DNA from: PALSA-894 sp963734185
Lineage (GTDB): Bacteria > Pseudomonadota > Alphaproteobacteria > Rhizobiales > Xanthobacteraceae
NCBI GenBank assembly: GCA_963734185.1
Contig: CAVTGA010000001.1
Location: 1,550,001 to 1,614,000 of the forward strand
Direction: 5' to 3'
Length of the DNA stretch: 64,000 nucleotides
The notes beneath the pieces were generated by a model. The model ran no database searches and was not told where the DNA came from. It worked only from the letters and a program-made list of their open reading frames with translations. Position numbers and translations under genes: made by a program. How positions within the stretch are numbered: the first letter of the stretch is position 1; each line of letters begins with the position of its first letter. Shown here piece by piece: positions 55,475 through 63,818 of the stretch.

Positions 55475-58213
55475 ATGACGGAAAGCGTGTCTGCCGCTCC
55501 CACATCCATGATGACCGCGCTGGCGCCCGTGCTCAGCCCGCATGGAGCGCTGAGCCTCAAGCCATCGCCGGAGGCAGCGGTGTTGGACCCGGCGCACAGC
55601 GCGCGGATCGAGACGTCGTTTGGCAGGGGTGCCGGTCATGGACTCCTGTCTCTGGGCGCGGACGAGGTTGGCACGACCTTGCCGCCGGTGCTGTCGTATT
55701 GGCGCGAGTTGGGATCGCGCTATGTCACCGCGCTGTGCACTCTTCCTGGCGTCGATGAGGGGCGGGCAAAGCCTGATGTCCCTGTTCCTGCGGAAGAAGA
55801 ACTGAACCGGATAGCCGCTGCTGGTCCGCCCATGATCGGCGCGGAATACCTATCGGCTTCCGTCCTCGCCAAGCTCTGGCGGGAAATCGACTCGGCGTTC
55901 GATACCGAATTGGCCGAAGCCAAAGTGCCCATTCAAGAATTCCTCAAGGCCCGTCATCCGGCTTGGAATCTGGTCGGGCGCGTGCATTTCAATCTCGCCG
56001 AAAACAGAAAGGACGAGGAAGCCCCGTTCGCCTTTTTGGCGACATATACGACCAAGCTCTCGGCTGTGGCCAAGGCGCAGCATGTGCCGCTCGGCAGGGC
56101 CTTGCAGGAATATTCCGGCGCGAGGAATCGCGAGCGCCTGCTGTCCCTGCTGATGCCGGTCCAGCGCGCGGCCGAGCAATGCGGCTGGCTGAAGACGATG
56201 GTCGATGCCGGCGATATCTTTCACCCGCTGCGCTGGAGCCCGCGACAAGCGTTGCAGTTCCTCCGGGACGCGCCCTCCCTCGAAAGCGCCGGCGTTGTCG
56301 TGCGCATGCCGGCAAGCTGGCGAATGAACCGCCCCGCGCGCCCGCAGGTGAAGGCGACGGTCGGCGGCGGCGCGCCGGCGCAACTCGGGTTGGATGCGCT
56401 GCTCGACTTCCGCATGGAAGTGACGGTCGATGGCGAGCCGCTATCGGCGGCGGAGGTCAAGCGCCTGCTGGCTCAGTCCGACGGGCTGGTCCTCATCCGC
56501 GGCAAGTGGGTCGAAATCGATCGCGATCGACTGGCCCGGACGCTCGATCAGTTTGAGGCGATCGAGCGCCGGGCTGCGGCCGACGGGCTTTCGTTCGGTG
56601 AAGCGATGCGCCTGCTCGCAGGCGCCGGAATTTCCGAGGATGCGGGCGCCGTCGACGGCGATACCGACTGGAGCCAGACCGTCGCCGGACCTTGGCTCGC
56701 GCAGACGCTGGCCGAGTTGCGCAGGCCGGAAGGTCTCGCGCGTGCGGATCCTGGACGATTGCTGCACGGGACTTTGCGGGCCTATCAGCACGCGGGCGTG
56801 CAATGGCTTCATCTGCTCGCTCGGCTCGGACTTGGCGCATGTCTTGCCGACGACATGGGCCTCGGCAAGACCATCCAGGTCCTGTCGCTGCTTCTGGTGC
56901 TCAAAGAGCAGGCAGCCGGCAAACGTAACCCGTCGCTTCTGGTGGCCCCGGCGTCGTTGCTCGGCAATTGGACGATGGAGATTTCCCGGTTCGCGCCCAG
57001 CCTGAAAGCACTGGTGGTCCATCCGTCGGCGCTGCCGGCGGACAAGCTGAGGATGATCGCCGCCGCCGACCTTGCGGGCTTCGATCTCGCGATCACGAGC
57101 TATGGCTTCTTGACCCGCGCGCAATGGCTGCAAGATATGCCATGGAACCTGGTCGTGATCGACGAGGCGCAAGCCATCAAGAATCCGGGCGCCAAGCAGA
57201 CCAAGACGGTCAAGCGGCTCAAAGCCGATGCGCGTATTGCGCTGACCGGCACGCCGATCGAAAACCGCCTCGGCGATCTCTGGTCGATCTTCGATTTCAT
57301 CAATCCCGGACTGCTGGGCTCCGCCAAGCAATTCTCCACTTTCGTCAAGCGACTCGCCGAACGGCCGCAGAACCCCTACGGCCCATTGCGGGAGCTGGCG
57401 CGTCCGTACGTCCTGCGGCGAATGAAGACCGACAAGAGCATCATCGCTGACTTGCCTGACAAGACCGAGGTCAAAGCGTTCTGCCTCCTGAGTCAAAAGC
57501 AGGCCGGGCTCTACCAGCAGGCGGTCGATGATTTGTCCGATGCGCTCGAAGACGCCGAGGGCATCCAACGCAAGGGCATGGTCCTGGCGTTCCTGATGCG
57601 ACTGAAGCAGATTTGCAATCACCCATCGCAGTGGCTCGGAGACAATTCATGGACGGAAGAGGATAGCGGCAAGCTCGCGCGTCTGCGCGATATTGCCGAG
57701 GAGATTGCGGCGCGGCAAGGGAAGGCGCTGATCTTCACCCAGTTCAGGGAGATGACGGGGCCGCTGGCGAAGTTCCTGGGCTCCGTCTTCGGCCGGGCCG
57801 GCCTCGTCCTGCATGGCGAAACACAGGTCGGGAAACGCAACGAACTGGTGCGCCAATTCCAGGAGGACGACGACGTGCCGTTCTTCGTACTATCGCTCAA
57901 AGCCGGCGGCGCCGGGCTCAACTTGACGGCGGCGTCACATGTCATCCACTTCGATCGATGGTGGAACCCGGCTGTTGAAAACCAGGCTACCGACCGCGCA
58001 TTCCGCATCGGGCAGACCAAGAATGTGCTGGTGCACACATTTGTCTGCCGCGGCACCGTCGAGGAAAAGATAGACCGCATGATCGAAGCGAAGCGTCAAC
58101 TCGCGGGTGATTTTCTCGAAGGCGGCGCGGACACGGTCCTCACCGAGTTGAAGGATGACGAGTTGCTGAAGCTCGTGGCGCTAGATCTCGCCGCGGCGAT
58201 GAAGGAAAGCTGA
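55475..58213 (+). CDS. SNF2-family DNA helicase/translocase
   Basis: A 912-residue SWI2/SNF2 ATPase. The N-terminal half contains the bacterial SNF2-associated domain (LGLDALLDFRMEVTVDGEPL and LIRGKWVEIDRDRLARTLDQ). The motor has Walker A DDMGLGKTIQV near residue 460, LLVAPASLLGNW, the Walker B-type VVIDEAQAIKNPG (DEAQ), the SAT-like ALTGTPIENRLGDLW and, in the second lobe, FSLKAGGAGLN-like FVLSLKAGGAGLNLT and DRAFRIGQ. It probably moves along duplex DNA rather than unwinding it. The neighbour four bases downstream encodes a SWIM zinc-finger protein, a widespread partner for such helicases; roles in repair or defence are suspected but unproven. Confidence 0.92.
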   Translation: MTESVSAAPTSMMTALAPVLSPHGALSLKPSPEAAVLDPAHSARIETSFGRGAGHGLLSLGADEVGTTLPPVLSYWRELGSRYVTALCTLPGVDEGRAKPDVPVPAEEELNRIAAAGPPMIGAEYLSASVLAKLWREIDSAFDTELAEAKVPIQEFLKARHPAWNLVGRVHFNLAENRKDEEAPFAFLATYTTKLSAVAKAQHVPLGRALQEYSGARNRERLLSLLMPVQRAAEQCGWLKTMVDAGDIFHPLRWSPRQALQFLRDAPSLESAGVVVRMPASWRMNRPARPQVKATVGGGAPAQLGLDALLDFRMEVTVDGEPLSAAEVKRLLAQSDGLVLIRGKWVEIDRDRLARTLDQFEAIERRAAADGLSFGEAMRLLAGAGISEDAGAVDGDTDWSQTVAGPWLAQTLAELRRPEGLARADPGRLLHGTLRAYQHAGVQWLHLLARLGLGACLADDMGLGKTIQVLSLLLVLKEQAAGKRNPSLLVAPASLLGNWTMEISRFAPSLKALVVHPSALPADKLRMIAAADLAGFDLAITSYGFLTRAQWLQDMPWNLVVIDEAQAIKNPGAKQTKTVKRLKADARIALTGTPIENRLGDLWSIFDFINPGLLGSAKQFSTFVKRLAERPQNPYGPLRELARPYVLRRMKTDKSIIADLPDKTEVKAFCLLSQKQAGLYQQAVDDLSDALEDAEGIQRKGMVLAFLMRLKQICNHPSQWLGDNSWTEEDSGKLARLRDIAEEIAARQGKALIFTQFREMTGPLAKFLGSVFGRAGLVLHGETQVGKRNELVRQFQEDDDVPFFVLSLKAGGAGLNLTAASHVIHFDRWWNPAVENQATDRAFRIGQTKNVLVHTFVCRGTVEEKIDRMIEAKRQLAGDFLEGGADTVLTELKDDELLKLVALDLAAAMKES

Positions 58214-58217
58214 CCGG

Positions 58218-59129
58218 ATGCGCGACTTCGGATGGGGAGATTACGTCTCGGTCGCCGAGAAACGTCGGACCGCCGAGAGGAAGATCGCCCAGCTCAGGAA
58301 ACAGGGACAGTCCGTTGCCCCCGTGAACATCGAGGGACGCACGATCGCCAAGAGCTTCTGGGGCGGATCGTGGTGCACCAACTTGGAGCGATATAGCGAC
58401 TATGAGAGCCGCCTTCCGCGCGGCCGATCCTATGTCCGCAACGGATTTGTCGTCGATTTGCAAATCGCCAAAGGCGAGGTCACGGCATTGGTCAGTGGTT
58501 CCGAACTCTACCGGATCAGGATCACGATTGCGCCGGTTGCGGCAACGCGCTGGCGAGCGATCTGCCGGGATTGCGCCGGATCGATCGATTCATTGGTGGA
58601 ACTCCTGCAAGGCCGCTTGGCCAAGGGCGTGATGGATCGGGTTTGCCGGGAAGGCGACGGCCTGTTTCCGGCGCCGCACGAAATCAAGCTCTCATGCAGC
58701 TGCCCGGACTGGGCCGACATGTGTAAGCACGTTGCAGCGGTGCTCTACGGTATCGGCGCGCGCCTCGATGAAAAGCCGCGATTGCTCTTCGTCCTCCGCG
58801 GCGTCGATGAAAACGAAATGTTCGCCGGTGCCGGGCAAGATTTGGCGATTACGAAATCCACGCCTATCTCGGCAAGTGTCCTTGATGACAATGATGTGGC
58901 GGCCTTGTTCGGGCTGGAGATGGCTGAAACCATCAATTCCGGCGCTGCCGCTCCCATTGCTCCAAAGTCTTCTCGGCCGACCAAGGCAACGAGCGAGGGC
59001 AAGGCCTCCAGGCCGACGACGGCGCTGGCGGCGCAGAGGGACGATCTGCCGCGCCGGGCGCGAAGCAAAGTCGGATCGAGGCGGAAAGCCAAGATCCGTA
59101 CCAAGAAAAAACGCCCAAGGGCGGACTGA
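58218..59129 (+). CDS. SWIM zinc-finger protein
   Basis: A 303-residue protein with the SWIM motif CxCxnCxH in KLSCSCPDWADMCKHVAAVL (about residues 156-175), a nucleic-acid- or protein-binding zinc finger. The N-terminal part has features of this family: SFWGGSWCTNLERYSDYE, LPRGRSYVRNGFVVDLQIAK and GEVTALVSGSELY. The last 90 residues are basic and low complexity (SRRKAKIRTKKKRPRAD), likely binding DNA. It starts four bases after the SNF2 stop and is therefore co-translated; the two proteins are expected to act together. Confidence 0.9.
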   Translation: MRDFGWGDYVSVAEKRRTAERKIAQLRKQGQSVAPVNIEGRTIAKSFWGGSWCTNLERYSDYESRLPRGRSYVRNGFVVDLQIAKGEVTALVSGSELYRIRITIAPVAATRWRAICRDCAGSIDSLVELLQGRLAKGVMDRVCREGDGLFPAPHEIKLSCSCPDWADMCKHVAAVLYGIGARLDEKPRLLFVLRGVDENEMFAGAGQDLAITKSTPISASVLDDNDVAALFGLEMAETINSGAAAPIAPKSSRPTKATSEGKASRPTTALAAQRDDLPRRARSKVGSRRKAKIRTKKKRPRAD

Positions 59130-59346
59130 ACTTTCGCCGGATGTGACGGGGCGACAGAGCGACCACAAGGATCCGAGCGTCGGATGCATGGGGCTCAGCG
59201 GTTTCCTTCAAGTCCATGCGATTGACATCCAGCAATCACAAATCGAGTATCGAGAATAGAACTTTTGACCGGCCGCGCGATGACCCGTTGGCCGGTCGGA
59301 GCCTGCTCCCCTAGTCAAGGGCGCATGTCCCGGAACGTGAGGCCGC

Positions 59347-60084
59347 ATGCCGTCAGCCGCACCGCCTGGCACCATCGATGATTCAGCGGCAGCAATCAGC
59401 CTGCTGCGGCAATGGCTGGCGCGCAAAATGTCTGCTGAGGCGGCGCGCTGGTTCGACACCGAGATCGATCACCAGAGTCATTCCGTGGATGAGCGGCGGC
59501 TCGGCATCGCGCTCGGTCTCGTCGGCCGCCGCGTCGGGCGAGCCGATCTGTCGCTGTCGGCCGCGGACCTCGCGGCAGCGCAGGCGCTCCGCGACCGCTG
59601 GCGGCCGCAAGGCTGGCGTACCGATGAGGCAGCGCGCGTGGCGCTCATGCTGGCAACGTGGCGGGGCGACGAAGAGTCGTTCGCGGCCCGGGTCGACCGG
59701 CTGTGCATCACCGGCGAGTTGACCGAGCATGTCGCCTGCCTGAAAGGATTCGCCGTGTTTCCCGCGCCCGGACGCCTCCTTGGCCGTGCCCGCGAAGCGG
59801 TTCGCTCGTCGGTCCAGCCGGTGTTCGAGGCGATCGCATGCGAGAATCCATATCCATCCGACCACTTCGACGAGGCGGCGTACAATCAGATGGTCGTCAA
59901 ATGCGTGTTTTCCGGAGCGCCGATCGCAACGATCGTCGGGCTCGACCAGCGGCGCAACGACAATCTGCTGCACATGCTGCGCGACTTCATATCGGAACGC
60001 CATGCGGCCGGACGAACGGTGCCCGACGCGGTGCACCGCTGGATCGCGGGCACTCTCCCCGAAGCCGCCGTCAATCGACATTAG
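59347..60084 (+). CDS. EboA-like protein
   Basis: The 245-residue all-helical protein resembles EboA: AISLLRQWLARKMSAEAARW, RLGIALGLVGRRVGRADLSL, a middle WRPQGWRTDEAARVALMLAT, then YNQMVVKCVFSGAPIATIVG and LDQRRNDNLLHMLRDFISER. EboA belongs to the ebo metabolite-traffic clusters of cyanobacteria and other bacteria, where it acts with a UbiA prenyltransferase, TatD-like and sugar-isomerase proteins; none of those is encoded here. Its own biochemical role is not known. The next gene in the same direction encodes a YcaO protein, with a dispersed repeat in between. Confidence 0.72.
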   Translation: MPSAAPPGTIDDSAAAISLLRQWLARKMSAEAARWFDTEIDHQSHSVDERRLGIALGLVGRRVGRADLSLSAADLAAAQALRDRWRPQGWRTDEAARVALMLATWRGDEESFAARVDRLCITGELTEHVACLKGFAVFPAPGRLLGRAREAVRSSVQPVFEAIACENPYPSDHFDEAAYNQMVVKCVFSGAPIATIVGLDQRRNDNLLHMLRDFISERHAAGRTVPDAVHRWIAGTLPEAAVNRH

Positions 60085-60186
60085 AGCGGGATGACTTTAC
60101 CTTCGAACCGTCATCCCGCTCTAAGTTTGTTGTTGAAGCATGGCCTTTTCCGAAAACCGGTGCCCACTTTTCGGGATCATGCTTTA
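60083..60186. repeat. Palindromic repeats between the EboA-like and YcaO genes
   Basis: A perfect 13-bp inverted repeat, 60083-60095 with 60110-60122 (AGAGCGGGATGAC), is followed by a GAAGCATGGCC...GGGATCATGCTTTAG unit at about 60135-60186 with the ACCGGTGCCCACTTTTCGG interior also found at 7351 and 42205. The first palindrome starts at the EboA stop codon. Both genes run in the same direction, so the hairpins may reduce read-through into the YcaO gene. Confidence 0.75.
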
Positions 60187-60220
60187 GAGCTTCGCGGGAG
60201 AGCGCAGGCGCACGGACACG

Positions 60221-61456
60221 ATGCCGCATCTCCTGCCCATTGATCTATCGAGCGGAGCCGGCGCGGAGCTCCTGGCCAAAGTCGCCAATGCGGCATCGCC
60301 GCAGCTTGCCGCCCTCGCAAGCCGATTCGTCCGCATCTTCATCGTCAGCTCGCCCTGGGCGCCGGGTTTCTGCTGCGTCGGCGGCGCGCTTGCCCTCGAT
60401 CCGGCGGCGCAAGAGGCCTACGGCGCGCCCAGTCTGAGCGTGACCGGAAACGGCGATACCTTGGAGCGAGCACTGACCTCCTGCCTGGGCGAAGCGGCAG
60501 ACCGGCTTTCACAAGCCGAACGGCCCGGGGACATCGGAAAGATCGAATCCTCGGTCGTTCCGAATGCCGCCGGCTGGATCGCGCAGGCGACCGAACGCGC
60601 GCTAGGCGGCCTCGACTGGGTCGAGGCCCGTGACGCCGTCACCGACTGCGCTGCCGCGTTGCCGGCGGACTTGTGCTTGCGTCGGCCGGCGCATCGGCGC
60701 GCCATTGAACCTGTGGTCGCTCTCTCTGCGGGCGTCGCCGCAGGGCCGGACTTCGAGTGGGCGGCCGTTCGGGCCGGCCTCGAACTGTGCGAACGCGACG
60801 CGGCTGCGGCATGGTGGCTCGGCGGCCGACGGCCTCAAGCATTGCCCGCGGAGCACAGCGCCAACGCCGCCGGCGCGACGCTGATCGCAGCCTTGCGCCA
60901 GGGTCGCACGGACCGCCCGACGACTCTCCTCGACATCACGACGGATCTCGGCGTTCCGGCGATCGCCGCGGTATCGCTCAACCAGGACGGTCGCGGCCTT
61001 GCCTGCGGCCTGGCAGCGCGGCTCGACTGGCAGGAAGCCGCGTGCGCCGCGATACTCGAGATGTGCCAGATGGAATTGGCTGCTCCCCTCGCCGCGGCCA
61101 AGCGTGCCGAGCAAGGGGACGCCGCGCTCAACGACATCGACCGGCGCCACCTGCAGCGCGCAGCTTTCGCGGCAGCGGAATGCGGGGTTCTGCGGCCCGG
61201 CGCTCCATCCGCAGCCGCGCCGCCTGCCTCGATCGCACGTCATCGCCTGCGCGATTTCGCGATCGCGCTCAACCGACGCGGAGTTCGACTATTGCTCCTC
61301 GACCTGACCCGCCCGGACATCGACGTTCCGGTCGTGCGAGCGGTTTGCGCGGATCTGCAACCTTACACGGCGAACATCGTGACCGAGCGGCTGCGGCGCT
61401 GGCGGGCCGAAAACCATGCGCGCCACTTGTCGACCGCCGAAATACCGCTCATGTGA
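60221..61456 (+). CDS. YcaO-superfamily protein, divergent
   Basis: The 411-residue protein matches the YcaO fold: SVTGNGDTLERALTSCLGEA with the Sx3E motif (S87, E91), ALSAGVAAGPDFEWAAVRAG, GLELCERDAAAAWWL with ExxER (E188, E191, R192), and LLLLDLTRPDIDVPVVRAV (361-375). The third nucleotide motif, Qx3R, is not conserved (Q283-M-E-L-A287). YcaO enzymes use ATP to activate peptide backbone amides, making azolines, thioamides or amidines, or act with other partners. No E1-like ocin-ThiF/cyclodehydratase partner, dehydrogenase or obvious precursor peptide is found beside it, so it is not a standard TOMM cluster. Confidence 0.78.
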   Translation: MPHLLPIDLSSGAGAELLAKVANAASPQLAALASRFVRIFIVSSPWAPGFCCVGGALALDPAAQEAYGAPSLSVTGNGDTLERALTSCLGEAADRLSQAERPGDIGKIESSVVPNAAGWIAQATERALGGLDWVEARDAVTDCAAALPADLCLRRPAHRRAIEPVVALSAGVAAGPDFEWAAVRAGLELCERDAAAAWWLGGRRPQALPAEHSANAAGATLIAALRQGRTDRPTTLLDITTDLGVPAIAAVSLNQDGRGLACGLAARLDWQEAACAAILEMCQMELAAPLAAAKRAEQGDAALNDIDRRHLQRAAFAAAECGVLRPGAPSAAAPPASIARHRLRDFAIALNRRGVRLLLLDLTRPDIDVPVVRAVCADLQPYTANIVTERLRRWRAENHARHLSTAEIPLM

Positions 61457-61474
61457 GCTGCGAAGAACGAACGC

Positions 61475-63046
61475 TCACGCCGCCTTCCTGATCTCCACCA
61501 CCGCCCGTTCGGCGAGCGCCGCGATCGTGCGCGAGGGATTGACGCCGACCGCCTCCGGCACGATCGCGCCGTCGAGCACGAACAGATTGGGATAGCCGAA
61601 CACCTCGCCCTTGTGATCGACGACGCCGTTCTCCGCATTGCGCCCCATGTTGCAGCCGCCGAGCGGGTGGGGCGTGATGAGGTTGCTGAACAGCGTCCAG
61701 GTCGGCGGCACGACGGGGTGGCCGCCGGTCGCCGCCGAGAGGCGCTTGTGCATGGCGATGATCGCTTCGATGACGGCGCGAGACTGCTCGATGTCCCAGT
61801 CGAGCGTGAGCTTCCACGGCCCGAACAGCCACCAGCGCCGGCGCAGACGCAAGCGACCGTCCGCCGCGTCAATCCCTTGCGCGAACCACGGCATGATATT
61901 GTCGAGCGGTCCGTGCTGCTCGAGCTCTTTCCGGATGGATTGAAGGAAGCGCTTGACCATCGGGTGCGCGCCCTCGGCCGTACGAATCCAATTGACGACG
62001 AGGTTGGGAAACCCGCCGTCCTGGATCCAGAACGACTGCTTGTCCTGGCTGCCGTCGAGGAAGTCGATGGCGCTGGTGATCGTCGGCCCCTGCCACGGGA
62101 TGAGCGTGCGGTCGCGATAGATCGCCGGCGTGAGAAAGTCGCCGTTGCTGCTCCAGTTGTGGCCGAGAAAGCCGCTGAGCTTGGGCAGCGTCTTGAGCAC
62201 GTCGCGGCAGCGCAGCAGCAATTCGGTCGAGTTCAGCGATCCGGCCGAGACGACGACACGCTTGGCCGTCGCGCTGCCGGGCCGCCGCTCGCCATTGTCG
62301 AGCACATCGTAGCGAACGCGGTATCCGCCATCGATCGGCTCGATCCCGGTCACGAGGTGGAGCGGCCGCACGTCGGCGCCTTTCTTCTCGGCCAGCGCGA
62401 GGTAGTTGCGATCGAGCGTGTTCTTGGCGTCGACGTCGCAGCCGATGTCGCAATTGCCGAGATGAACGCAGCGACCCTGTTCGACGCCGTGCTTGTTAGG
62501 CTTGCGCTGGCGGTCTTCGGGAGTGATCGCACCGGGCGTTTCCGGGTTGAAGCTCGGGTCGAACGAGACGGCAAGCTTGAGCTTGCGGAACCGGTCGCCC
62601 GCGCCGACCTTCTCGGCACCCTCCTTCATCAGCTGCATGCGGCGCGGCCATTGACCGTCGGGGACCTCCTGCACGTCCATGACTTCGCCGACGGTCTGGT
62701 AGTGCGGTTTCAAGTCCTGCCAACGGATCTGCTCCGGCCAGCCCAGGTTGAAGATGTCTTCACGCGGGATCGCCGAGATATTGGCGTAGATGAACGAACC
62801 GCCGCCGACCGCCGCGCCCTGCGCCACAGCCATGTTGGGAAACAGCCGCAGGTCGAGCCAGCCGTTCCAGCGCGCCGGATCGTCCTGGTCCCACCACCAG
62901 GCGTCGGTGGGTTTGCGCGGATAATTGTGGCGGTTCCAACGCCGGCCCCGCTCCAGCACGATGACGCGGTCGCCGGCCTCGGCCAACCGGCACGCCGTGA
63001 CCGCACCGCCGAACCCGCTGCCGATGACGATGCTATCGCAGTCCAT
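61475..63046 (-). CDS. GMC-family FAD oxidoreductase (cholesterol-oxidase-like)
   Basis: The 523-residue protein has the FAD-binding motif SIVIGSGFGGAVTACRLAEA, the ADP-binding LERGRRWNRHNYPRKP, AAVGGGSFIYANISAIP, and near the middle HLGNCDIGCDVDAKNTLDRN with a CxxxC. The C-terminus has TPHPLGGCNMG and VNPSRTIAALAERAVV, the conserved His region of the cholesterol-oxidase branch. It probably oxidises a lipid-like alcohol with FAD. It is the second gene of a two-gene leftward unit and is convergent with the YcaO gene (18-base gap). Confidence 0.85.
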   Translation of the reverse strand: MDCDSIVIGSGFGGAVTACRLAEAGDRVIVLERGRRWNRHNYPRKPTDAWWWDQDDPARWNGWLDLRLFPNMAVAQGAAVGGGSFIYANISAIPREDIFNLGWPEQIRWQDLKPHYQTVGEVMDVQEVPDGQWPRRMQLMKEGAEKVGAGDRFRKLKLAVSFDPSFNPETPGAITPEDRQRKPNKHGVEQGRCVHLGNCDIGCDVDAKNTLDRNYLALAEKKGADVRPLHLVTGIEPIDGGYRVRYDVLDNGERRPGSATAKRVVVSAGSLNSTELLLRCRDVLKTLPKLSGFLGHNWSSNGDFLTPAIYRDRTLIPWQGPTITSAIDFLDGSQDKQSFWIQDGGFPNLVVNWIRTAEGAHPMVKRFLQSIRKELEQHGPLDNIMPWFAQGIDAADGRLRLRRRWWLFGPWKLTLDWDIEQSRAVIEAIIAMHKRLSAATGGHPVVPPTWTLFSNLITPHPLGGCNMGRNAENGVVDHKGEVFGYPNLFVLDGAIVPEAVGVNPSRTIAALAERAVVEIRKAA

Positions 63047-63058
63047 GGGCCGTCCCCG

Positions 63059-63676
63059 TCAGCTGTTACGCCTGAGATGCACGCCGTAGCTGTCCCATAG
63101 TTCGCCGAGGAAGAACCGGCCGAAACGGGCAAGCGCATCGGCCTTGGCGGCGAGCGTCGGCGCGTTGAGAATCTGCACCGTGCCGAGCGCGCGGACGAAG
63201 GCCGCGACACCAAGCGTCAGCGTGCCGGCGCCGACCACCGGCCCGTTCTTGTCGGACCCGGAATGAAGCCGCGTATACAGGGTGGTCGTATCGGACCACA
63301 GATCGAAGCCCGGATCGTTGCGGACCTCCTTGCGCCCGGCCATGTAGTAGGGCTTGCCGTCATGCGTGAAGGCGAGCTCGTAGACCATCAGCTTGAGCGG
63401 CTGTTGCTCGCCCGGGCTGAGCAGGTTGAAGACGCCCGCGCTCGCCGGAATTCCGCTGCCGAACGGCGTGAAATCGATCGTGCCGCCAAGCTCGCCGGCA
63501 TGCTGCGGTTCGGCCAGGAAGCGGTCGAGGTCGCGGATTGCGACGTTTGCGTGCATCGCGAGCTCGGTGCCGGCGCGCTCGCCCGCGACCCGGCCGGCTG
63601 CAGGATCGGTCTGTCCGAGGGCGAAACCGCCCGCCATGGTCTCGCGGAAACTGAGGCCGACGGTCTGATCGTTCAT
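63059..63676 (-). CDS. GMC-oxidoreductase partner protein
   Basis: The 205-residue protein starts LSFRETMAGGFALGQTDPA, then AIRDLDRFLAEPQHAGELGG, FNLLSPGEQQPLKLMVYELA, GKPYYMAGRKEVRNDPGFDL and SDTTTLYTRLHSG. This domain is usually fused to, or adjacent to, cholesterol-oxidase-like GMC proteins in large oxidoreductase/hydrolase fusions; a catalytic function is not known. It begins with ATG 63676 and ends 12 bases before the GMC gene, so the two are co-expressed. It is divergent from the alpha/beta hydrolase gene over 142 bases. Confidence 0.72.
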   Translation of the reverse strand: MNDQTVGLSFRETMAGGFALGQTDPAAGRVAGERAGTELAMHANVAIRDLDRFLAEPQHAGELGGTIDFTPFGSGIPASAGVFNLLSPGEQQPLKLMVYELAFTHDGKPYYMAGRKEVRNDPGFDLWSDTTTLYTRLHSGSDKNGPVVGAGTLTLGVAAFVRALGTVQILNAPTLAAKADALARFGRFFLGELWDSYGVHLRRNS

Positions 63677-63818
63677 GTGGATTGCCTCCCCGGGGGCTGC
63701 GGCTGCAGCTCGTCGACCTGTCATGACTGTTGACTCAGCGGTCGGCGAAAAATGATGCTACCGAGAAGAGCAGTTATCGCCGCCAGTGTCTAGAAGGTGG
63801 CAAGTCCCGAGGATCGCC

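Noticed and set aside
55340..59346. Genomic island bounded by a duplicated tRNA-Gln end
   Set aside because: The tRNA 3' sequence is not repeated downstream in the window and no integrase is present, so att sites cannot be supported.
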